From assembly GCF_001189915.1 (NCBI RefSeq), contig NZ_LFLS01000004.1, positions 207,901-271,900 on the forward strand: a stretch of DNA of 64,000 bases. Reading direction: 5' to 3'. This DNA is from Herbaspirillum autotrophicum (GTDB taxonomy: Bacteria; Pseudomonadota; Gammaproteobacteria; Burkholderiales; Burkholderiaceae_D). The notes under the pieces are model-generated. The model had not been told where the DNA came from and made no database searches. It saw nothing but the letters and a program-made list of their open reading frames with translations. Each line of letters begins with the position of its first letter. Within the stretch, counting starts at the first letter, position 1. Shown in pieces: positions 54,450-64,000 of the stretch. Position numbers and translations under genes: made by a program.

Positions 54450-54881
54450 TTACGCAACCGAGCCGCCGGCAGCTTCAATAGCAGCCTTCGCACCCTTGGT
54501 CGCAATCAAACCCTTGACAGTGACTTTCTTGGTCAATTCGCCCGACAGGATGATGCGAACGACTTTGGCCAGTTCAGGAACGACACCGGCTTGCTTCAAT
54601 GCCAGGATATCGACTTCGCCAACTGGGAGTTTTTCCAGATCGGACAAGCGAACTTCTGCTTTGAACGGGGTTGCCAGCGATTTGAAACCACGCTTTGGCA
54701 AACGACGTTGCAGAGGCATCTGACCGCCTTCGAAACCGACCTTGTGGAAACCGCCTGAACGGGATTTCTGACCCTTGTGTCCGCGACCGGCTGTCTTGCC
54801 CAGGCCCGAACCGATACCACGACCTACGCGACGCTTGTAGTGCTTGGCGCCATCTGCGGGTTGGATGTTGTTTAATTCCAT
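54450..54881 (-). CDS. rplO: 50S ribosomal protein L15
   Basis: A 143-residue protein with the Gly/Arg-rich [25 protein letters not shown] loop. ATG at 54881 ([11 protein letters not shown]) is the family start; six more open codons upstream were not used. Between rpmD (gap 27 nt) and secY. Confidence 0.97.
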   Translation of the reverse strand: MELNNIQPADGAKHYKRRVGRGIGSGLGKTAGRGHKGQKSRSGGFHKVGFEGGQMPLQRRLPKRGFKSLATPFKAEVRLSDLEKLPVGEVDILALKQAGVVPELAKVVRIILSGELTKKVTVKGLIATKGAKAAIEAAGGSVA

Positions 54882-54908
54882 GATTTGCTCCGTTCGCAAG
54901 CCAGCGGC

Positions 54909-55088
54909 TTACGACACCACTTTCACAAGATAGGACACTTTGTTGATCATGCCGCGCACTGCAGGCGTGTCTTCCAGTGTCGAAACCGAATTCACGCGAC
55001 GCAGGCCGAGGCCACGTACGGTCGCACGGTGCGATTCGCGAGTGCCGATCAAACCCTTGACCAACTGGACTTTAACTGTGTTTGCCAT
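54909..55088 (-). CDS. rpmD: 50S ribosomal protein L30
   Basis: A 59-residue protein: [35 protein letters not shown]. The frame opens 18 codons upstream into rpsE; ATG at 55088 matches the family. Between rpsE (10 nt gap) and rplO. Confidence 0.96.
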   Translation of the reverse strand: MANTVKVQLVKGLIGTRESHRATVRGLGLRRVNSVSTLEDTPAVRGMINKVSYLVKVVS

Positions 55089-55098
55089 CTGTTTCACC

Positions 55099-55617
55099 TT
55101 AACCCAGGATGTCTTCAACAGACTTGCCGCGCTTGGCTGCAATTTCTGATGGAGTATTCATTTTGGACAAACCGTCGAGTGTAGCGCGAACCATGTTGTA
55201 CGGATTGGTGGAGCCATTCGACTTCGCCACGACGTTGGTTACGCCCATCACTTCGAAAATCGCACGCATTGGACCGCCGGCGATAACACCGGTACCGTCC
55301 TTGGCTGGCTGCATCAACACCGATGATGCGCCGTGCTTGCCGGACACTGTATGTTGCAGAGTGCCGTTCTTCAGTGTGACCTTGATCATTTTGCGACGGG
55401 CTTCTTCCATCGCCTTCTGCACAGCTACCGGCACTTCTTTCGATTTGCCCTTGCCCATGCCGATACGACCATCGCCGTCACCAACAACTGCCAGCGCAGC
55501 GAAACCCATGATACGGCCGCCCTTGACCACTTTGGTCACACGGTTCACCGCGATCATTTTTTCGCGCATGCCGTCATCTGGCTTGTCGCTTTGCGTTTTG
55601 GATTGCATTTTTGCCAT
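55099..55617 (-). CDS. rpsE: 30S ribosomal protein S5
   Basis: A 172-residue protein: [39 protein letters not shown] and [21 protein letters not shown] are conserved. A 15-residue Lys/Gln-rich N-terminal stretch precedes the conserved core. Follows rplR after 11 nt. Confidence 0.97.
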   Translation of the reverse strand: MAKMQSKTQSDKPDDGMREKMIAVNRVTKVVKGGRIMGFAALAVVGDGDGRIGMGKGKSKEVPVAVQKAMEEARRKMIKVTLKNGTLQHTVSGKHGASSVLMQPAKDGTGVIAGGPMRAIFEVMGVTNVVAKSNGSTNPYNMVRATLDGLSKMNTPSEIAAKRGKSVEDILG

Positions 55618-55628
55618 GATGATTTTCC

Positions 55629-55991
55629 TTAGAACTTCAGGCCGGCTTCACGCGCAGCTTCAGCCAACGCCTTGACGCGACCGTGATAACGGAAACCGGA
55701 GCGGTCAAACGCGACTTCGGTCACTCCAGCCTTCAACGCCTTTTCAGCAACGAGCTTGCCAACCAGCGTAGCAGCGGCAGCATTGCCGCCCTTGCCGGAT
55801 TGACCAGCCAACTGTTGGCGCACTTCTGCTTCCAACGTCGATGCCGAAGCCAATACATTTGCGTCGGGGCCGATTACGCTGGCGTAAATGTGCGTATTCG
55901 TACGATGCACGGCCAGGCGATTCACCTTTAATTCTGCGATCTTGGCACGGGTTTGAGTCGCGCGGCGCAGACGTGATTGTTTCTTGTCCAT
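55629..55991 (-). CDS. rplR: 50S ribosomal protein L18
   Basis: A 120-residue 5S rRNA-binding protein ending [29 protein letters not shown] at 55991 ([11 protein letters not shown]) is preferred over an in-frame TTG two codons upstream. Gap to rplF 12 nt. Confidence 0.97.
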   Translation of the reverse strand: MDKKQSRLRRATQTRAKIAELKVNRLAVHRTNTHIYASVIGPDANVLASASTLEAEVRQQLAGQSGKGGNAAAATLVGKLVAEKALKAGVTEVAFDRSGFRYHGRVKALAEAAREAGLKF

Positions 55992-56003
55992 CGTCAACCC
56001 CTA

Positions 56004-56537
56004 TTACTTCTTCTTGGTTTCTTTGAGTACAACCACTTCGTCCGAATAACGAACGCCCTTGCCCTTATATGGCTCTGGCTCACGATATGCACGGATTTCA
56101 GCGGCGACCTGGCCGACTACCTGGCGGTCGATACCCTTGATTAAGATCTCGGTTTGAGTCGGTGTTTCGCACTTAATGCCTTGTGGCATTTGATGTACGA
56201 TCGGGTGCGAAAAGCCCAGCGACAGATTCAGCTTGTCGCCTTGTGCTTGTGCACGGAAACCCACGCCAACCAAGTTCAGCTTCTTTTCGAAACCCTTTGT
56301 GACACCGTTGACCATGTTATTGACCAACGCACGCAGGGTACCGGACATCGCATTTGCTTCGCGGCTGTCATCAGCCACTTCGAAGTTCAGCGTGCCATTG
56401 TTGTTCGCCACTTTCACCAAGCCAGTCAATGGCTGCGAAAGGGTGCCCAAAGGGCCTTTTACTGTGATCTGCGCTGCAGAAATGGTCGCTTCCGCGCCAC
56501 TTGGCAGTGCAATCGGCATTTTACCAACACGAGACAT
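56004..56537 (-). CDS. rplF: 50S ribosomal protein L6
   Basis: A 177-residue protein: [19 protein letters not shown] and the C-terminal [21 protein letters not shown], which is the rRNA-binding loop. Between rpsH (10 nt gap) and rplR. Confidence 0.97.
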   Translation of the reverse strand: MSRVGKMPIALPSGAEATISAAQITVKGPLGTLSQPLTGLVKVANNNGTLNFEVADDSREANAMSGTLRALVNNMVNGVTKGFEKKLNLVGVGFRAQAQGDKLNLSLGFSHPIVHQMPQGIKCETPTQTEILIKGIDRQVVGQVAAEIRAYREPEPYKGKGVRYSDEVVVLKETKKK

Positions 56538-56547
56538 ATTGCACTCC

Positions 56548-56943
56548 TTAGGCCACGTAGCAAATCACCTCGCCACCGACACCGGTTGCGCGTGCTTTAC
56601 GATCTGTCATTACGCCGCGTGGAGTGGACACAATCGCCACACCAAGGCCGTTCATCACATTAGGAATTTCATCCTTGCCCTTGTAGATACGCAGCCCTGG
56701 ACGGGATACGCGCTCAAGACGCTCAATGACCGGACGACCGGCGTAATACTTCAAACCAATCTTCAATTCTGCCTTGCCACCTGCTTCAGCAACAGCGAAA
56801 TCTTCGATGTAACCTTCGTCCTTGAGGACGTTGGCGATCGCGATTTTCACCTTCGACGATGGCATTGCCACTGTCGTCTTTTGCACTACTTGCGCATTGC
56901 GGATACGGGTCAGCATATCGGCGATAGGATCGCTCATACTCAT
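56548..56943 (-). CDS. rpsH: 30S ribosomal protein S8
   Basis: A 131-residue 16S-binding protein, [18 protein letters not shown] as usual, ending [11 protein letters not shown]. In E. coli S8 represses the spc operon at rplE. ATG at 56943 has AGGAGAAGATGCA; a second ATG two codons in is too far from it. Confidence 0.97.
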   Translation of the reverse strand: MSMSDPIADMLTRIRNAQVVQKTTVAMPSSKVKIAIANVLKDEGYIEDFAVAEAGGKAELKIGLKYYAGRPVIERLERVSRPGLRIYKGKDEIPNVMNGLGVAIVSTPRGVMTDRKARATGVGGEVICYVA

Positions 56944-56957
56944 TGCATCTTCTCCTA

Positions 56958-57263
56958 TTACCAGCTAGCTTTTGTCAAACCGGGAATCTCACCACGCATG
57001 GCGATTTCACGGACCTTAATACGGCCCAATCCGAATTTACGGAAAGTACCACGTGGACGACCGGTCAGTGCGCAACGGTTACGTTGACGCGTCGGAGCCG
57101 AATTACGCGGCAGCGCTTGCAACTTCAGGCGCGCTTCGTAACGTTCTTCTTCCGACTTGGATTGGTCGTCGATAATAGCCTTCAACTCAGCGCGCTTGCC
57201 GGCATATTTCTTTACCAGATCTGCACGCTTTTGTTCACGGTTAATCAGTGCCAGTTTCGCCAT
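56958..57263 (-). CDS. rpsN: 30S ribosomal protein S14 (zinc-free type)
   Basis: A 101-residue protein without the two CxxC pairs of the short zinc-binding S14, so this is the C-minus form; [39 protein letters not shown] is conserved. Follows rplE after 7 nt. Confidence 0.97.
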   Translation of the reverse strand: MAKLALINREQKRADLVKKYAGKRAELKAIIDDQSKSEEERYEARLKLQALPRNSAPTRQRNRCALTGRPRGTFRKFGLGRIKVREIAMRGEIPGLTKASW

Positions 57264-57270
57264 GGCAGCC

Positions 57271-57810
57271 TCAGTTTCTGAACGGAAATTTAAATGCGGC
57301 GAGGAGCGCTTTCGCTTCGTCGTCGGTCTTCGCTGTCGTCGTGATACTGATATTCAGACCACGCAGCGCGTCGATTTTGTCGTACTCAATTTCGGGGAAA
57401 ATAATTTGCTCTTTCACACCGATATTGTAATTACCGCGACCGTCGAACGCACGACCGGAAACACCGCGGAAGTCACGTACGCGTGGCAGCGCCACGGTGA
57501 TCAAGCGATCCAGGAACTCATACATATGAGCGCCACGCAATGTCACCATACAACCAATCGGATAGCCTTCGCGAATCTTGAAACCCGCGATCGCTTTACG
57601 CGCCTTGGTAACGACTGGCTTCTGACCTGCAATCTTGGTCAGATCGCCAACAGCGTGCTCGATGATCTTCTTGTCCGCAACCGCTTCCGACAAACCCATG
57701 TTCAATGTGATTTTCAGAATGCGCGGAACTTCCATTACCGACTTATAAGCGTACTTAGCAGTCAAGTCGGCAACGACCTTTTCTTTATAGAACTCTTGGA
57801 GACGTGCCAT
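57271..57810 (-). CDS. rplE: 50S ribosomal protein L5
   Basis: A 179-residue 5S rRNA-binding protein: [19 protein letters not shown] and [28 protein letters not shown] are conserved. Six-nt gap to rplX. Confidence 0.97.
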   Translation of the reverse strand: MARLQEFYKEKVVADLTAKYAYKSVMEVPRILKITLNMGLSEAVADKKIIEHAVGDLTKIAGQKPVVTKARKAIAGFKIREGYPIGCMVTLRGAHMYEFLDRLITVALPRVRDFRGVSGRAFDGRGNYNIGVKEQIIFPEIEYDKIDALRGLNISITTTAKTDDEAKALLAAFKFPFRN

Positions 57811-57816
57811 GATCTA

Positions 57817-58131
57817 TTAAACCTTAACGACTTCGCCGCTGGATTTGTAAGCGCGGACTTTCTTGCCGTCCACTTCTTTGAAACCCACACGATCAGCCTT
57901 GCCGGATGCTGCGTTAAACAACGCAATATTCGACACATGAATTGGCATCAGCTTATCGACAATGCCGCCAGTTGCACCAGTCATTGGATTCGGCTTAGTC
58001 GCTTTCTTAGCAACATTAATGCCGTCAACAACAACGTAATCAGCGCTAACGCGTTGAGTTACCACACCGCGTTTGCCCTTATCTTTACCGGTCAACACGA
58101 TGACTTCATCGTTCTTACGAATCTTACCCAT
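57817..58131 (-). CDS. rplX: 50S ribosomal protein L24
   Basis: A 104-residue protein with KOW motif [20 protein letters not shown] at 58131 has AAGGAGTGGTC at good spacing; a GTG two codons upstream overlaps the Shine-Dalgarno and was not used. Confidence 0.97.
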   Translation of the reverse strand: MGKIRKNDEVIVLTGKDKGKRGVVTQRVSADYVVVDGINVAKKATKPNPMTGATGGIVDKLMPIHVSNIALFNAASGKADRVGFKEVDGKKVRAYKSSGEVVKV

Positions 58132-58140
58132 GACCACTCC

Positions 58141-58509
58141 TTACAGAACTTCAGGCGCCAGAGAGACGATCTTCATGAAGCGCTCTGTACGCAGCTCACG
58201 AGTAACTGGCCCGAAAATACGAGTACCAATCGGCTCAAGCTTGGCGTTCAGCAGCACTGCAGCATTACCATCAAACTTGACCAACGAACCATCCTGACGA
58301 CGCACGCCCTTGGCGGTACGAACGACGACAGCGTTATAAATTTCACCTTTTTTGACGCGACCGCGTGGAGCTGCGCTCTTCACGGTAACTTTGATCACGT
58401 CACCGATACCTGCGTAACGACGCTTGGAACCACCCAAGACTTTGATGCACAAAACTTCGCGCGCACCGGTGTTGTCGGCCACTTCGAGCCGGCTTTCAGT
58501 TTGAATCAT
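58141..58509 (-). CDS. rplN: 50S ribosomal protein L14
   Basis: A 122-residue protein: [37 protein letters not shown]. First gene of the spc group. The 201-nt gap upstream (to rpsQ) holds a double hairpin and possibly the spc promoter. Confidence 0.97.
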   Translation of the reverse strand: MIQTESRLEVADNTGAREVLCIKVLGGSKRRYAGIGDVIKVTVKSAAPRGRVKKGEIYNAVVVRTAKGVRRQDGSLVKFDGNAAVLLNAKLEPIGTRIFGPVTRELRTERFMKIVSLAPEVL

Positions 58510-58630
58510 GATATTTTCTTTCCCAACTTAATCCGTGATGCACACAATGTGAAAAACGGTCAGTCTTGGTCCTGTTAGCAAGCGAACTCGCTAGTTAGGG
58601 GACGATTAAGCTACGTAAAGCATCTTGTAT

Positions 58631-58697
58631 TTCTTTCCTTGCCAAACACCAAGAAGCAAGGAAAGAAGCTCAGCATTATGTCATCCAAATGCTGAGC
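58631..58697 (-). repeat. Two adjoining perfect hairpins in the rpsQ-rplN gap
   Basis: Read on the minus strand, a 9-bp stem (GCTCAGCAT / ATGCTGAGC, 12-nt loop, 58668-58697) is immediately followed by a 12-bp stem (TTCTTTCCTTGC / GCAAGGAAAGAA, 13-nt loop, 58631-58667). No T-run follows. The gap equals the S10/spc boundary, where E. coli has a promoter; a TTGGTG / TACAAG pair at 17-nt spacing partly overlaps the second hairpin and is a weak promoter candidate. Confidence 0.6.
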
Positions 58698-58710
58698 GGG
58701 CAAGCGATAC

Positions 58711-58983
58711 TTAAACTATTTGTGCCACTTGTACAACGCGCGTCACGCTCCAGGCTTTAGTCTTGGAGATTGGGCGACCTTCCTGGATCTCTACTGTGTC
58801 GCCGGTCTTCGCCTGGTTGGTTTCATCATGAGCGTGGTACTTGTTGGTACGCACGATGATTTTGCCATACAGAGGATGCTTGACGTGACGCTCGATCAGC
58901 ACGGTAACAGTCTTATCCATTTTGTCGGACACAACTTTGCCAATCAGCGTGCGCTTGAGCGCTTGTTTCACTTGATCGTTCAT
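58711..58983 (-). CDS. rpsQ: 30S ribosomal protein S17
   Basis: A 90-residue protein: [42 protein letters not shown]. Its ATG overlaps the rpmC stop by 4 nt, so it is coupled. It ends the S10 operon part of the block. Confidence 0.97.
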   Translation of the reverse strand: MNDQVKQALKRTLIGKVVSDKMDKTVTVLIERHVKHPLYGKIIVRTNKYHAHDETNQAKTGDTVEIQEGRPISKTKAWSVTRVVQVAQIV

Positions 58984-59174
58984 TGTTGACCATCCTTCGA
59001 ATTGATTACTGTCTTCACACGTGCGATGTCGCGACGTACTTTTTTCAGTTGTGCAGTATTGTTCAGTTGCTGTGTCGCCACTTGCATGCGCAAGCTGAAA
59101 TGAGCCTTCAACAGCTCATTCAGTTCTTTAGCGAGTGCAGCCTCATCTTTACCGCGGAGTTCTGATGCTTTCAT
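58980..59174 (-). CDS. rpmC: 50S ribosomal protein L29
   Basis: A 64-residue helical protein: [39 protein letters not shown]. Lies at the exit tunnel. Overlaps rpsQ and follows rplP by 12 nt. Confidence 0.97.
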   Translation of the reverse strand: MKASELRGKDEAALAKELNELLKAHFSLRMQVATQQLNNTAQLKKVRRDIARVKTVINSKDGQQ

Positions 59175-59186
59175 ATTCCGCTCCTG

Positions 59187-59606
59187 TTATTGACCGACTT
59201 GACGAACAACGAAAGTCGTCGACAATGGCAATTTGGCTGCTGCCAAGCGGAACGCTTCACGCGCCAGAGCTTCGTCAACACCGTCCATCTCGTACAGCAT
59301 CTTACCCGGCTGAATTTCTGCCACGTAATATTCTGGATTACCCTTACCGTTACCCATACGCACTTCAGCAGGCTTCTGGGAAATTGGCTTGTCCGGGAAA
59401 ACGCGAATCCAGATACGACCGCCACGCTTGATGTGACGGGTCATAGCACGACGAGCTGCTTCGATCTGACGCGCCGTGATACGACCACGACCAACTGCCT
59501 TCAGACCGAACTCACCAAACGATACGGCTGTACCGCGTGAATGCGATATACCCGTATTACGACCTTTTTGTTCTTTACGATATTTTCTACGTGCTGGTTG
59601 CAGCAT
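59187..59606 (-). CDS. rplP: 50S ribosomal protein L16
   Basis: A 139-residue protein: [25 protein letters not shown] and [28 protein letters not shown] are conserved. Two nucleotides separate it from rpsC. Confidence 0.97.
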   Translation of the reverse strand: MLQPARRKYRKEQKGRNTGISHSRGTAVSFGEFGLKAVGRGRITARQIEAARRAMTRHIKRGGRIWIRVFPDKPISQKPAEVRMGNGKGNPEYYVAEIQPGKMLYEMDGVDEALAREAFRLAAAKLPLSTTFVVRQVGQ

Positions 59607-59608
59607 GA

Positions 59609-60436
59609 TTATTCTCCTGCTTTCTCGGCCGATACACCGGCATCGGCAGCTTGAGGCGCACGTGGAGCACGCTTGGCACCAGCTGGTGCACCACCAGGTG
59701 CGCCAGTCTTGGAACGAGGACGAGCACCTGGCTTGCCATCGTCACGACGTGGACCACGACGCTTCTTGTCGTCTTCCGGCTCACCGACCAACACTGGCGA
59801 TTCGCCATTTGCCAGACGATCACCCTTGTAGACCCAGACCTTGATACCAATGATGCCGTAGGTAGTCTGCGCTTCGCCAAAACCGTAATCGATATCTGCG
59901 CGCAGAGTATGCAGAGGCACGCGGCCTTCGCGATACCATTCCTTACGCGCAATTTCAATGCCGTTCAAACGACCGGACGACATGATCTTGATACCTTGCG
60001 CGCCCAAACGCATTGCATTTTGCATCGCGCGCTTCATTGCACGACGGAACATGATGCGCTTTTCCAACTGTTGCGCGATCGAATCAGCGATCAATTGCGC
60101 GTCAGCTTCAGGCTTGCGGATTTCTTCGATATTGACGTGCACAGGCACGCCCATCAACTTCGCCAGTGCCGACTTCAGCACTTCGATGTCTTCGCCTTTT
60201 TTACCAATCACAACACCTGGACGGGAGCTGTAAATGGTAATGCGGGCATTCTTCGCCGGACGCTCGATAACGACGCGACCAACCGAAGCGTTCTTCAGTT
60301 TTGTCTTCAGGTAAGCACGAACCTTCAGATCTTCGTTGAGCATTTCGGCAAAATTGCTGTTGCCGGCATACCAACGTGATCCCCAGTTACGTGTGACCGC
60401 AAGACGGAAACCGGTTGGATGAATCTTCTGTCCCAT
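59609..60436 (-). CDS. rpsC: 30S ribosomal protein S3
   Basis: A 275-residue protein with the KH domain ([21 protein letters not shown] near 69-89) and the S3 C-terminal domain. A tail of about 50 residues rich in Arg, Ala, Pro and Gly (from [13 protein letters not shown] on) makes it longer than E. coli S3 (233). Follows rplV after 9 nt. Confidence 0.97.
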   Translation of the reverse strand: MGQKIHPTGFRLAVTRNWGSRWYAGNSNFAEMLNEDLKVRAYLKTKLKNASVGRVVIERPAKNARITIYSSRPGVVIGKKGEDIEVLKSALAKLMGVPVHVNIEEIRKPEADAQLIADSIAQQLEKRIMFRRAMKRAMQNAMRLGAQGIKIMSSGRLNGIEIARKEWYREGRVPLHTLRADIDYGFGEAQTTYGIIGIKVWVYKGDRLANGESPVLVGEPEDDKKRRGPRRDDGKPGARPRSKTGAPGGAPAGAKRAPRAPQAADAGVSAEKAGE

Positions 60437-60445
60437 CGTGACTCC

Positions 60446-60775
60446 TTAGTTTCCGACAGTCACGTAAATGTGACAGGATTGCTTGGAAATACGATCACCA
60501 CGGCCTTTTGCACGCGCTGTGAAGCGCTTGAGGACCGTACCTTTTTCGACATAAATCGTCTTGACTGTCAGTTCGTCGATGTCAGCACCATCATTGTGTT
60601 CGGCGTTCGCGATTGCGGACTCCAGAACCTTCTTGATGATGACCGCACCCTTTTTCGGGCTGAAGGCCAAGATATTCAGTGCCTGATCAACTTTTTTGCC
60701 GCGGATCAGGTCTGCAACCAGACGGCCCTTTTGGGCCGACAGGTGCACACCACGCAGAGTAGCTTTAGTTTCCAT
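60446..60775 (-). CDS. rplV: 50S ribosomal protein L22
   Basis: A 109-residue protein lining the exit tunnel: [36 protein letters not shown]. Two consecutive ATGs exist; the second (60775) gives the usual betaproteobacterial length and better Shine-Dalgarno spacing, but the first (60778) cannot be excluded. Confidence 0.96.
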   Translation of the reverse strand: METKATLRGVHLSAQKGRLVADLIRGKKVDQALNILAFSPKKGAVIIKKVLESAIANAEHNDGADIDELTVKTIYVEKGTVLKRFTARAKGRGDRISKQSCHIYVTVGN

Positions 60776-60784
60776 CATCGGACC

Positions 60785-61060
60785 TTATTTCTTAGCCTTC
60801 TTATCGGCGGCGTGACCCTTGAACGTACGGGTCAGCGCGAATTCGCCGAGCTTATGACCAACCATGTTTTCGGAAACATAGACCGGCACGTGCTGCTTGC
60901 CGTTATGTACCGCGATCGTCAAACCGATGAAATCCGGCATGATTGTCGAACGACGGGACCAAGTCTTGATTGGCTTCTTGTCTTTGGTCGCTTGTGCGGT
61001 TTCAACTTTTTTTACCAAGTGAGCGTCGCAAAACGGCCCTTTTTTCAATGAACGTGTCAT
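60785..61060 (-). CDS. rpsS: 30S ribosomal protein S19
   Basis: A 91-residue protein: [20 protein letters not shown] and [29 protein letters not shown], typical S19. Between rplB (gap 9 nt) and rplV. Confidence 0.97.
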   Translation of the reverse strand: MTRSLKKGPFCDAHLVKKVETAQATKDKKPIKTWSRRSTIMPDFIGLTIAVHNGKQHVPVYVSENMVGHKLGEFALTRTFKGHAADKKAKK

Positions 61061-61069
61061 GTTTTATCC

Positions 61070-61897
61070 TTATTTCTTGCCGCGGCGCGAGACAATCATT
61101 GAAGTCGTACGCTTGTTGCTGCGTGTCTTCTTGCCCTTGGTCTGTTGACCCCACGGCGAAACCGGATGACGACCTGCTGCAGTCTTACCTTCACCACCAC
61201 CGTGCGGGTGATCGACCGGATTCATGACCACACCACGAACTGTCGGACGCACACCGCGCCAGCGCATTGCACCAGCTTTACCGATTTTGCGCAGATTGTG
61301 TTCGCCGTTGCCGACTTCACCGATCGTTGCACGGCATTCGATATGGATGCGACGCACTTCGCCGGAGCGCAAGCGTACCTGAGCGTAAGTACCTTCACGC
61401 GCCATCAGCACCACACCGGCGCCGGCAGTACGTGCGATCTGAGCACCCTTGCCTGGCAACATTTCCACGCAGTGGATGGTTGTACCGACAGGAATGTTGC
61501 GGATCGGCAGTGCATTGCCCGACTTGATTGGCGCTTCTGCGCCGCTCAACAGTTGATCGCCGACCGACAGACCCTTGGGAGCGATGATGTACTTGCGCTC
61601 ACCATCCGCGTAGCACAACAAAGCGATGTGCGCTGTACGGTTTGGATCGTATTCGATACGTTCAACCTTGGCCACGATGCCGTCCTTGTTGCGACGAAAA
61701 TCGACAACACGGTAGTGTTGCTTGTGACCACCACCGATATGACGAGTAGTGATATGACCGTTGTTGTTACGACCGGCAGTCTTGGATTTCTTCTCGATCA
61801 GGCCGGCAAACGGACGGCCCTTGTACAAGTCGCTATTAACGACTTTGACCATACCACGCCGACCTGGCGAGGTTGGTTTGACTTTTACGAGTGCCAT
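61070..61897 (-). CDS. rplB: 50S ribosomal protein L2
   Basis: A 275-residue protein of the peptidyl-transferase region: [60 protein letters not shown] at the start, and the conserved His in [14 protein letters not shown]. Its ATG overlaps the rplW stop by 1 nt (TAATG). Confidence 0.97.
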   Translation of the reverse strand: MALVKVKPTSPGRRGMVKVVNSDLYKGRPFAGLIEKKSKTAGRNNNGHITTRHIGGGHKQHYRVVDFRRNKDGIVAKVERIEYDPNRTAHIALLCYADGERKYIIAPKGLSVGDQLLSGAEAPIKSGNALPIRNIPVGTTIHCVEMLPGKGAQIARTAGAGVVLMAREGTYAQVRLRSGEVRRIHIECRATIGEVGNGEHNLRKIGKAGAMRWRGVRPTVRGVVMNPVDHPHGGGEGKTAAGRHPVSPWGQQTKGKKTRSNKRTTSMIVSRRGKK

Positions 61898-62214
61898 TAT
61901 TTAGCCTCCTCGGAGAAGTTGATTTCTTGACCGGGCTTCAAACTTACAAATGCGCGACGTGTGTGGTTGCGACGACCGATCGAACGACCGGAACGTTTTT
62001 GCTTACCTTGACGATTCGCGACTTGCACGGATTCAACTTCGACCTTGAACAGCAGTTCGACCGCAGCCTTGACTTCCAGCTTGGTCGCATCTTGCGTTAC
62101 CAGAAAAACGACTTGCTCGTTTTTCTCTGCAACGAAGGTAGCTTTTTCAGAGATCACCGGCGCCAGCAGCACCTTCAACAGGCGCTCTTCGCTATGTTTC
62201 ACGATTGCGTTCAT
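61897..62214 (-). CDS. rplW: 50S ribosomal protein L23
   Basis: A 105-residue exit-tunnel protein: [52 protein letters not shown]. Overlaps rplD by 4 nt and rplB by 1 nt, consistent with tight coupling. Confidence 0.97.
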   Translation of the reverse strand: MNAIVKHSEERLLKVLLAPVISEKATFVAEKNEQVVFLVTQDATKLEVKAAVELLFKVEVESVQVANRQGKQKRSGRSIGRRNHTRRAFVSLKPGQEINFSEEAK

Positions 62215-62831
62215 GCCAGCAACTCCTCAATCTTAGCCAGTGCTTGCTTGGTGATCAGAATTTTCTTGTAAAAAACCAGGGAAACCGGATCCGCTTGACG
62301 TGGCTCAACAATCAGAACGCCTGGCAAATTGCGCGATGCCAGCAACAGGTTCTCTTCCAGATTGTCGGTGATGATCAGCACGGAATCCAATCCCATGCCC
62401 TTCAGTTTTTGTGACAGCAGCTTGGTCTTTGGCGCTTCCACCGAGAAATTCTCGACGATCGACAAACGGCCTTCGCGAGCCAACTGGGACAGAATCGAGC
62501 AGATACCTGCGCGATACATCTTCTTGTTGACCTTGTGCGAGAAGTTTTCGTCTGGCGAATTCGGGAAAATACGACCACCGCCACGCCACAGTGGCGACGA
62601 CGACATACCGGCACGAGCACGACCCGTACCTTTTTGACGCCATGGCTTCTTGGTCGTGTGGTGCACTTCTTCACGATCTTTTTGCTTGCGGTTACCGCTA
62701 CGAGCATTTGCCTGATACGCCACCACTACCTGGTGAATCAGCGCTTCGTTGTAATCGCGACCAAAAATCGTATCCGGAGCTGCAACATTCGATGCTGCTT
62801 GACCTTGATCATTCAGGAGCTTGAGTTCCAT
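62211..62831 (-). CDS. rplD: 50S ribosomal protein L4
   Basis: A 206-residue protein: [48 protein letters not shown] is the conserved tunnel loop. In E. coli L4 also represses its own S10 operon by binding the mRNA leader; the candidate leader here lies between rpsJ and rplC. Three nt after rplC. Confidence 0.97.
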   Translation of the reverse strand: MELKLLNDQGQAASNVAAPDTIFGRDYNEALIHQVVVAYQANARSGNRKQKDREEVHHTTKKPWRQKGTGRARAGMSSSPLWRGGGRIFPNSPDENFSHKVNKKMYRAGICSILSQLAREGRLSIVENFSVEAPKTKLLSQKLKGMGLDSVLIITDNLEENLLLASRNLPGVLIVEPRQADPVSLVFYKKILITKQALAKIEELLA

Positions 62832-62834
62832 GAA

Positions 62835-63491
62835 TTAGGCTCCCTTCTTGGCTTTAACTTTAACTGCAGGCGACACGATAACTTGGCCGTTCTTTGCACC
62901 TGGAACAGCACCCTTGACCAGCAACAGTTGACGCTCAGCGTCAATGCGTGCGATTTCGAGGTTTTGTACAGTGCGTGTAACGTCACCCAAGTGACCGGTC
63001 ATGCGCTTACCAGGGAAAACACGACCTGGATCTTGCGCCATACCGATGGAACCTGGCACGTTATGCGAACGGGAGTTACCGTGAGATGCGCGACCGGAAG
63101 CGAAGTGATAACGCTTGATCGTACCAGCATAGCCCTTACCGATGGACACGCCTTGCACGTCCACTTTCTGACCAGCTTCGAACAGGCTTGCTGCGACGAC
63201 GTCGCCTGCCTTCAGTTCGGCAGCTTTGGCTGCATCAATACGGAATTCTTTCAGAACGGTTCCAGCCTCAACGCCAGCTTTGGCGTAATGACCGGCAGCA
63301 GCTTTAGTCACGCGGGAAGCGCGACGCTGACCGTAAGCGACCTGAACAGCGGAATAACCATCCACTTCAGGTGTTTTGATTTGAGTCACGCGGTTGTTCG
63401 ACACATCCAGCACGGTCACAGGAATTGAATCCCCGTCTTCCGTGAAGATACGCATCATACCAACCTTACGACCAACAAGGCCCAGGCTCAT
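62835..63491 (-). CDS. rplC: 50S ribosomal protein L3
   Basis: A 218-residue protein: [42 protein letters not shown] and [25 protein letters not shown]. The frame opens four codons earlier, but ATG at 63491 follows GGAGAAAACA. The 177-nt gap to rpsJ carries a promoter and hairpin. Confidence 0.97.
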   Translation of the reverse strand: MSLGLVGRKVGMMRIFTEDGDSIPVTVLDVSNNRVTQIKTPEVDGYSAVQVAYGQRRASRVTKAAAGHYAKAGVEAGTVLKEFRIDAAKAAELKAGDVVAASLFEAGQKVDVQGVSIGKGYAGTIKRYHFASGRASHGNSRSHNVPGSIGMAQDPGRVFPGKRMTGHLGDVTRTVQNLEIARIDAERQLLLVKGAVPGAKNGQVIVSPAVKVKAKKGA

Positions 63492-63549
63492 TGTTTTCTC
63501 CATTCCCGCCTGCGATTGGGCGGGGCTGATGTTTGTACTACCAATAATT

Positions 63550-63574
63550 ACGAGTGCACAATTTGCGCACTCGT
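63550..63574 (-). repeat. Leader hairpin upstream of rplC
   Basis: On the minus strand ACGAGTGC and GCACTCGT form a perfect 8-bp stem with a 9-nt loop, just downstream of the candidate promoter. No T-run follows, so it is more like a leader structure than a terminator. Confidence 0.5.
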
Positions 63575-63587
63575 ATCGAAGCCGAGC

Positions 63588-63616
63588 ATTATAGCTCGAT
63601 TACTCACATAACACAA
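63588..63616 (-). promoter_or_regulatory. Candidate sigma-70 promoter between rpsJ and rplC
   Basis: On the minus strand TTGTGT (63611-63616) is followed after 17 nt by a consensus TATAAT (63588-63593). The predicted transcript would start near 63580 with a leader of about 90 nt before rplC. The -10 lies in the loop of a short CGAGC/GCTCG repeat. A promoter here would transcribe rplC onward without rpsJ. Confidence 0.6.
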
Positions 63617-63668
63617 CTTTATGCAGATTCACTACTAATTTGTGTTTTTTTCCAACAGATTCTACTTA

Positions 63669-63983
63669 TTACAGCTTGATTTCAACGTCGACGCCGGCTG
63701 GCAAGTCGAGCTTCATCAGTGCATCAACAGTCTTGTCAGTAGGATCAACGATATCCATCAGACGTTGGTGCGTACGGATTTCAAACTGATCGCGCGATGT
63801 CTTGTTGACGTGCGGCGAACGCAGAACGTCGAAACGTTCGATACGTGTTGGCAGCGGGACCGGGCCCTTGACGACAGCGCCAGTGCGCTTTGCTGTTTCG
63901 ACGATTTCCAGTGCGGATTGGTCGATCAGACGATAGTCGAATGCCTTCAGGCGAATACGGATTTTTTGGCTAGGAACTGACAT
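63669..63983 (-). CDS. rpsJ: 30S ribosomal protein S10
   Basis: A 104-residue protein: [72 protein letters not shown], typical S10, also part of the NusB-NusE antitermination complex. ATG at 63983 is preceded by AAAGGAAAACC. It is separated from rplC by 177 nt, longer than the usual few tens of nt. The window ends 17 nt upstream. Confidence 0.97.
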   Translation of the reverse strand: MSVPSQKIRIRLKAFDYRLIDQSALEIVETAKRTGAVVKGPVPLPTRIERFDVLRSPHVNKTSRDQFEIRTHQRLMDIVDPTDKTVDALMKLDLPAGVDVEIKL

Positions 63984-64000
63984 GGTTTTCCTTTAAAGAG

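Noticed and set aside
57157..58578. A 473-codon plus-strand frame across rpsN to rplN
   Set aside because: It lies antisense to six conserved ribosomal genes and has no family signature; long antisense frames are expected from the codon bias of these genes.

Overview
The window looks like a chromosomal segment of a betaproteobacterium of the order Burkholderiales, most likely family Oxalobacteraceae (Herminiimonas, Janthinobacterium, Collimonas or Herbaspirillum relatives). The reasons are the protein types (System II cytochrome c maturation with cytochrome c4, MsrPQ, betaproteobacterial-type DksA, NodIJ-like ABC exporter) and the gene neighbourhoods gpmA/rhodanese/grxC/secB/gpsA and engB-hemB ... 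dsbD-cutA ... rplQ-rpoA, which I recall as typical of this order. This is recognition from memory, not a search. No rRNA, tRNA, insertion sequence, prophage or CRISPR array was seen.

Left part (0.1-9.2 kb): a minus-strand operon encodes a LivK-type binding protein, a proline-racemase-family protein with the Cys/Thr signature of trans-3-hydroxy-L-proline dehydratase, an ornithine-cyclodeaminase-family protein expected to be delta1-pyrroline-2-carboxylate reductase, and a complete LivHMGF transporter. A divergent Lrp/AsnC regulator lies upstream and a second LivK-like protein lies beyond it. Together they read as an uptake and catabolism unit turning trans-3-hydroxy-L-proline into L-proline.

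9.4-29.8 kb is mostly core: a ZnuD-like TonB receptor with a small His-rich protein, DksA with a long low-complexity N-terminus, MoeB, CtpA, EnvC and GpmA on minus; rhodanese, GrxC, SecB, an SH3 protein and GpsA on plus; then MsrQP, a HAD phosphatase, CcsB, ResB and cytochrome c4 on minus, and EngB and HemB on plus.

30.1-45.5 kb is an accessory block lying between hemB and dsbD, two genes I expect to be adjacent in relatives. It holds a TauABC-type importer with an Asp/Glu racemase-family enzyme, a LivK-like protein with a ketoglutarate-semialdehyde-type dehydrogenase and an iron alcohol dehydrogenase beside a divergent LysR regulator, an NlpA/MetQ-type binding protein facing a racemase/AhpD-like/FAD-oxidase cluster, a 1-Cys peroxiredoxin, and two tandem LivK-like paralogues. 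The theme is uptake and oxidation of small nitrogen- or sulfur-containing organic compounds; the substrates cannot be read from sequence.

45.5-64 kb: dsbD-cutA, a NodJ/NodI-like ABC pair, then the long ribosomal block (alpha, spc and S10 operons from rplQ back to rpsJ), all on minus. Within the ribosomal block three intergenic regions carry unusual signals: an intrinsic terminator between rpsD and rpoA, a promoter-plus-hairpin leader between rpsJ and rplC, and a double hairpin between rpsQ and rplN.
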